Source: Chryseobacterium gallinarum
GTDB lineage: Bacteria > Bacteroidota > Bacteroidia > Flavobacteriales > Weeksellaceae
Assembly: GCF_001021975.1 (NCBI RefSeq)
Contig: NZ_CP009928.1
Span: 1,178,001-1,242,000, forward strand
Length of the DNA stretch: 64,000 nt
Direction: 5' to 3'
A program made the translations under genes and the position numbers. Every line of letters starts with the position of its first letter. The first letter of the stretch is position 1. Below the pieces are notes generated by a model. That model was not told the origin of the DNA. It made no database searches and saw only the letters and a list, made by a program, of their open reading frames with translations. Shown here piece by piece: positions 60,842 to 64,000 of the stretch.

Positions 60842-61624
60842 TTAATCCGCAACGTTGAGGGCAATCTCAATGTCCTGATTAATTTTCTTTAAGGAAGAAT
60901 ATTTGGCATCACATACCATCGTAGTCAGCACATATTCTCCTTTATCTACCAAAATAAAGTTCTCTCCTTTGGCTGGAACACTTAAATTATAATATTTTTT
61001 TCCACTTATTTTTACAATAAGGTTACATCCGGACCTGTTCTTAATATTAACATAAGCCTCACTTTTATTAATATCATTACTAAAAAGATGAGTCAGCATC
61101 GCAGCTCGCCTTTTATTTTCTTCGCTCGGCTCAGACCTGGCAGATCCTGCAGTTTTGGCAGACCCTGCGGAAGCATAGCTTACACTTCTGCCTTCTTTTA
61201 AAATATCTTCTTTCAAAGCATTGATTGCAGCTTGGGTACTATTTGCTTTTGCAGCATCAGTGTTACCAGCCTGTCCCGCCTTATTGACAACGATCACTTT
61301 ACCGCTATTCAATTCATTATTTTTAACAATGTTTTCAATTTTATCTTTGCTGATAGGCTTAATGCTGGGTTTGGCTTCAGGAGAATTATCCGCCATAATA
61401 ATATCAATCAGTCGTCTTTTAAAAAAGTCCGTTCTTGCATGTCCTGGGTTTTGTTTTAGAAAGCCTGCGATAACTCTTGCTTCTTTTGATATTTCTGCTT
61501 CCTGTTCTGTATAAATGATCACAGTTTCTTTTTCTACAACCGCTTTAGATTTCGATTTTTTCTTTTTTTGGGAAAATCCAAGAGAAAAAATACATATAAA
61601 CAGGAGGAAGAAGATTTTTTTCAT
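60842..61624 (-). CDS. secreted protein of unknown function (DUF6759-like)
   Basis: 260 residues. Signal peptide 'KKIFFLLFICIFSLGFSQ', then a Lys/Ser-rich segment, helical middle 'EQEAEISKEARVIAGFLKQN' and an Ala/Ser/Gly linker ('SYASAGSAKTAGSARSEPSE'). The C-terminal beta domain 'AYVNIKNRSGCNLIVKISGK' and 'YYNLSVPAKGENFILVDKGE' holds two cysteines that could pair. It resembles Chryseobacterium proteins annotated DUF6759; that label comes from memory, not a search. Lies between accA and tsf on the opposite strand. Confidence 0.75.
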   Translation of the reverse strand: MKKIFFLLFICIFSLGFSQKKKKSKSKAVVEKETVIIYTEQEAEISKEARVIAGFLKQNPGHARTDFFKRRLIDIIMADNSPEAKPSIKPISKDKIENIVKNNELNSGKVIVVNKAGQAGNTDAAKANSTQAAINALKEDILKEGRSVSYASAGSAKTAGSARSEPSEENKRRAAMLTHLFSNDINKSEAYVNIKNRSGCNLIVKISGKKYYNLSVPAKGENFILVDKGEYVLTTMVCDAKYSSLKKINQDIEIALNVAD

Positions 61625-61699
61625 TAATCAAAGCTTTAAAATAGTATTAAATATATTAATAACGTGAAAAGTCATTTTTTAGTTTATCATTAAAATCAT

Positions 61700-61707
61700 T
61701 ATCTTTG
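61700..61707 (+). promoter_or_regulatory. promoter of tsf
   Basis: TATCTTTG, 60 nt before the tsf ATG. The -33 region is T-rich (TTTAG) without an exact TTG. Confidence 0.6.
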
Positions 61708-61767
61708 CACTGCTCTAAAATTAAGCTAAAAATTAATACTAATCTTAAATAAAAAATAATAGATATT

Positions 61768-62595
61768 ATGTCTTATACACCAGTTGCTGCAGATGTAGCT
61801 AAATTAAGAAACCAAACAGGTGCAGGTATGATGGACTGCAAAAAAGCTCTAGTAGAAGCTGAAGGAGACTTCGAAAAAGCGGTAGATATCCTTAGAAAAA
61901 AAGGACAAAAAGTTGCTGCCAACAGAGCTGACAGAGAGTCTACTGAAGGTGCAGTGATCGCAAGAGTGAACGAGGATAACACTTTAGGTGCTATCATCTC
62001 ATTAAATTGCGAAACTGACTTCGTTGCTAAAAACGAAGCGTTCATCGAATTAGCTTATGAATTAGCTGAAATGGCGATCTTCGCTGCTACTAAAGAAGAG
62101 CTTTTAGCTACAGATTTCCACGGAATCACTGTTGCTGAAAAATTAGTTGAGCAAACGGGAGTTATCGGTGAGAAAATCGAGATCGGATCTTTCGAAAGAA
62201 TCCAGGGAGATTTCTTAGGAGCTTACATCCACGCTGGAAACAAAATTGCTGCAATCACTTCTCTTTCTGCAAAAGTAGACGGAGCTGATGAAGCTGCTAA
62301 AGCTGTTTCTATGCAGGTTGCTGCTATGAACCCAATTGCTTTGGACGAAAATGCTGTTTCTCAGGAAACTATTGACAGAGAATTAGAAATCGAAAGACAC
62401 AAACTTACTGAAGAAGGTAAGCCTGCCAACATTATCGACAATATCCTTAAAGGAAAAATGCAGAGATTCTACAAAGACAATACTTTGGTACACCAGGATT
62501 TCATTAAAGACGGAAGTATCTCAGTTGCTGATTACGTAAAATCTGTAAATGCAGATCTAAAAGTAACAGGGTTTGTAAGAGTAAGCTTAACTTAA
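61768..62595 (+). CDS. tsf: translation elongation factor Ts
   Basis: 275 residues. Exchanges GDP for GTP on EF-Tu. N-terminal UBA-like module 'VAKLRNQTGAGMMDCKKALV' and the dimerisation/core region 'GAVIARVNEDNTLGAIISLN', 'CETDFVAKNEAF' (TDFVA motif) and 'AAMNPIALDENAVSQETI'. Close to full family length. It has its own promoter and is not next to rpsB, its usual partner, in this window. Confidence 0.96.
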   Translation: MSYTPVAADVAKLRNQTGAGMMDCKKALVEAEGDFEKAVDILRKKGQKVAANRADRESTEGAVIARVNEDNTLGAIISLNCETDFVAKNEAFIELAYELAEMAIFAATKEELLATDFHGITVAEKLVEQTGVIGEKIEIGSFERIQGDFLGAYIHAGNKIAAITSLSAKVDGADEAAKAVSMQVAAMNPIALDENAVSQETIDRELEIERHKLTEEGKPANIIDNILKGKMQRFYKDNTLVHQDFIKDGSISVADYVKSVNADLKVTGFVRVSLT

Positions 62596-62616
62596 TCAAT
62601 CCTTCAAAAATATTTG

Positions 62617-62640
62617 ATCCCGATGAAAATTCATCGGGAT
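62617..62640 (+). terminator. terminator of tsf
   Basis: Perfect 11-bp stem (ATCCCGATGAA and TTCATCGGGAT), 2-nt loop, then seven T. Confidence 0.9.
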
Positions 62641-62687
62641 TTTTTTATGAAGAATCCACAAGTATGAACGCAATATGAAAAGCTCTT

Positions 62688-62789
62688 TACCTGCCTTAGG
62701 CTGTTATAGAAGTTGCTGTCCGGTGGAGGCTCTGTATTGAGGTCCTCAGATAAAAATTAAATCTGGAACGGAAAGACTAGCGGCAGGTA
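62688..62789. ncRNA. candidate structured RNA, 6S-like architecture
   Basis: 102 nt of intergenic DNA closed by complementary ends (TACCTGCC at 62688-62695, GGCAGGTA at 62782-62789), extended by TTAG/CTAG. Inside is a large asymmetric bubble (about 16 nt on one side, few on the other), then CTGTCCG (62716-62722) against CGGAAAG (62769-62775), and two hairpins: GAGGCTC...GAGGTCCTC (62726-62747) and AGAT...ATCT (62748-62764). A long hairpin with a central bubble recalls 6S RNA, and a Flavobacteria-specific class (6S-Flavo) is known. Two U-G pairs favour the plus strand; a TTG, 19 nt, TATATCGG promoter-like match favours the minus strand. Class and strand are unproven. Confidence 0.45.
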
Positions 62790-62898
62790 GCCCGATATAC
62801 AATCACCAATTTCATATTCAAGATAGCTTTTAATTAAAAATGAAGAATAATTCTCAATTTAATTCTGAATTTATTTAAAAATATATAATTTTTTATTT

Positions 62899-62906
62899 TA
62901 ATTTTG
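62899..62906 (+). promoter_or_regulatory. promoter of the IgGFc-binding-like gene
   Basis: TAATTTTG, 22 nt before the ATG at 62929. Confidence 0.45.
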
Positions 62907-62928
62907 TAGAAATCCTAATTCCATACCT

Positions 62929-64000
62929 ATGAAAAGATTTCTACTCAGTTTGGTATTAATTTTTTTAACAATTAATACTCTCTTTGCCCAAAGGGATACA
63001 GAACACTGGTTTGCACCAATGGCTGCAAATTCATTTGCACTTTCCGGCCCTCAGCAAGCCTTATATTTTTCTACGGATTCCACTACTCCTTTTCCCGTAG
63101 AAATATATAGTGATAATGTGCTGTTGGGGACCGTTACCATCAGTAAAGGTAATCCGCAAGTGTACGATATCCCTACAGCGAATATGATCACCTCCAACAA
63201 TAATGAGAAATTTACTTCCGTAGGTAAAGGACTCTATACAAGAGGTACAAAACCTTATTTTGTCAATTTCAGATTCAGTGTAGCCAGCCACGGGGAGATA
63301 TTGACCTCTAAAGGCAAAGCAGGAATAGGAAAAAAATTCTATGCTGCTGCAACTCCAATGACAGGCCAGACCATCACATATTTAAATTTTACAGCTGGAA
63401 TTTTAGCTACAGAAGACAATACGACTGTAAAAGTTTCAGGATATAATGCAGGCGTCCAGTTTTCTAATGGAACTACCGGAGCAAGTAATCCCACAATGAC
63501 TTTTACCCTAAACAAAGGGAAAGCATTTATCATTGAAGGACTTCAAAATAACGGTACGAATGCAACGGGGTTCATAGGTGCAAAAATAGAATCTGACAAA
63601 CCCATTTCTGTTACCAATGGAAATTTTAACGGCCAATTTGCATTACCTGGCAATAAGGGGAGCGGATCGGATATTGTGATGGATCAGTCTGTTCCTACAG
63701 ACAGGCTGGGAAACGAATTTGTTCTTGTAAAAGGAAACGGAGGAATCACTGATGGTGACGAAGACGCATTGGTGATTGCAACCGAAAATAATACTGAAGT
63801 ATACGTAAACGGAGGAACTACTCCGATAGCCACTCTTAATGAAGGACAGTGGGTACGTGTATGCGAAGGACCCAACGGTACATTTGTCAACAAATATATT
63901 AATCAGGGAAACGACCACTATAATATGCATATTAAAACTTCGAAAAATGCATACGTATACCAGCTTCTAGCAGGGATTGATAATTACACAGCAACAGAAG
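62929..64000 (+). CDS. secreted IgGFc-binding-domain-like protein, 3' partial
   Basis: 357 codons are visible and the frame is still open at the window edge. Signal peptide '[20 protein letters not shown]', then '[20 protein letters not shown]', a region with the strand pattern of the IgGFc-binding N-terminal domain: '[20 protein letters not shown]', '[20 protein letters not shown]', '[13 protein letters not shown]', '[10 protein letters not shown]', '[10 protein letters not shown]' and '[17 protein letters not shown]'. In flavobacteria such proteins are large and usually end in a gliding-associated T9SS sorting domain. That end is outside the window, so secretion by T9SS is inference. Confidence 0.8.
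   Translation, partial: MKRFLLSLVLIFLTINTLFAQRDTEHWFAPMAANSFALSGPQQALYFSTDSTTPFPVEIYSDNVLLGTVTISKGNPQVYDIPTANMITSNNNEKFTSVGKGLYTRGTKPYFVNFRFSVASHGEILTSKGKAGIGKKFYAAATPMTGQTITYLNFTAGILATEDNTTVKVSGYNAGVQFSNGTTGASNPTMTFTLNKGKAFIIEGLQNNGTNATGFIGAKIESDKPISVTNGNFNGQFALPGNKGSGSDIVMDQSVPTDRLGNEFVLVKGNGGITDGDEDALVIATENNTEVYVNGGTTPIATLNEGQWVRVCEGPNGTFVNKYINQGNDHYNMHIKTSKNAYVYQLLAGIDNYTATE

Overview
The window looks like chromosomal DNA of a flavobacterium close to Chryseobacterium (Weeksellaceae, Bacteroidota). The signs are low GC, many promoters of the Bacteroidota type (TTG, about 19 nt, then TAnnTTTG, most often TATCTTTG), weak Shine-Dalgarno signals, a LigD ordered phosphoesterase-ligase-polymerase, a bacillithiol gene (bshB1), an exbB-exbD-exbD-tonB-TPR cluster, a long NusB, and a small peptide with a Chryseobacterium-like 'KKLSRxEMK' leader. 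No rRNA, IS element, prophage or CRISPR array was seen.

Layout. 1-2.5 kb: LigD, split by a -1 frameshift, then a lipoprotein relic. 2.5-6.4 kb, minus strand: MscS channel, SDR reductase, and the nusB-DUF1573-yajC operon. 6.5-8.6 kb, plus: ABC exporter and a PUR-alpha-like protein. 8.8-9.7 kb: tRNA-His and bshB1. 9.7-15.6 kb: Ton motor operon (exbB, two exbD, tonB) continuing into a small membrane protein, a PstS-like lipoprotein and a TPR protein. 15.8-19.3 kb: leuS and a lipocalin-like lipoprotein. 19.5-25.4 kb: a small glycan locus (acyltransferase, glycosyltransferase, unknown gene) facing waaA, cupin, DUF1648, an NlpC/P60 protein and an O-methyltransferase. 25.5-26.1 kb: two genes too short for routine calling, one encoding a six-cysteine peptide with knottin spacing. 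26-31 kb: M1 aminopeptidase, OmpA-family lipoprotein, tilS. 31-38 kb: dsbD, an orphan exbD, hydrolase, patatin, NrnA-like phosphoesterase, rpmH, ftsE. 38-45 kb: trmN6-like methyltransferase, NtrY-like kinase and ribE (minus); pdxA, DUF177, rpmF, accB and accC (plus). 45.3-56.9 kb: rocD followed after 1 bp by eleven closely packed glycan genes, including UDP-galactopyranose mutase and a GlfT-like transferase. 57-62.6 kb: a bulb-lectin lipoprotein, gltX, accA, a secreted unknown protein and tsf. After tsf lies a candidate structured RNA, then the start of a large secreted protein that runs off the window.

Working together: the Ton motor energises outer-membrane uptake. waaA, the acyltransferase locus and the rocD-linked cluster point to LPS or capsule synthesis with galactofuranose. 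accA, accB and accC supply malonyl-CoA for lipid synthesis. The least conventional items are the knottin-like peptide (25538-25690), the LigD frameshift at an A AAA AAG heptamer, the candidate RNA at 62688-62789, and several promoters so close to the ATG that the mRNAs may be leaderless.
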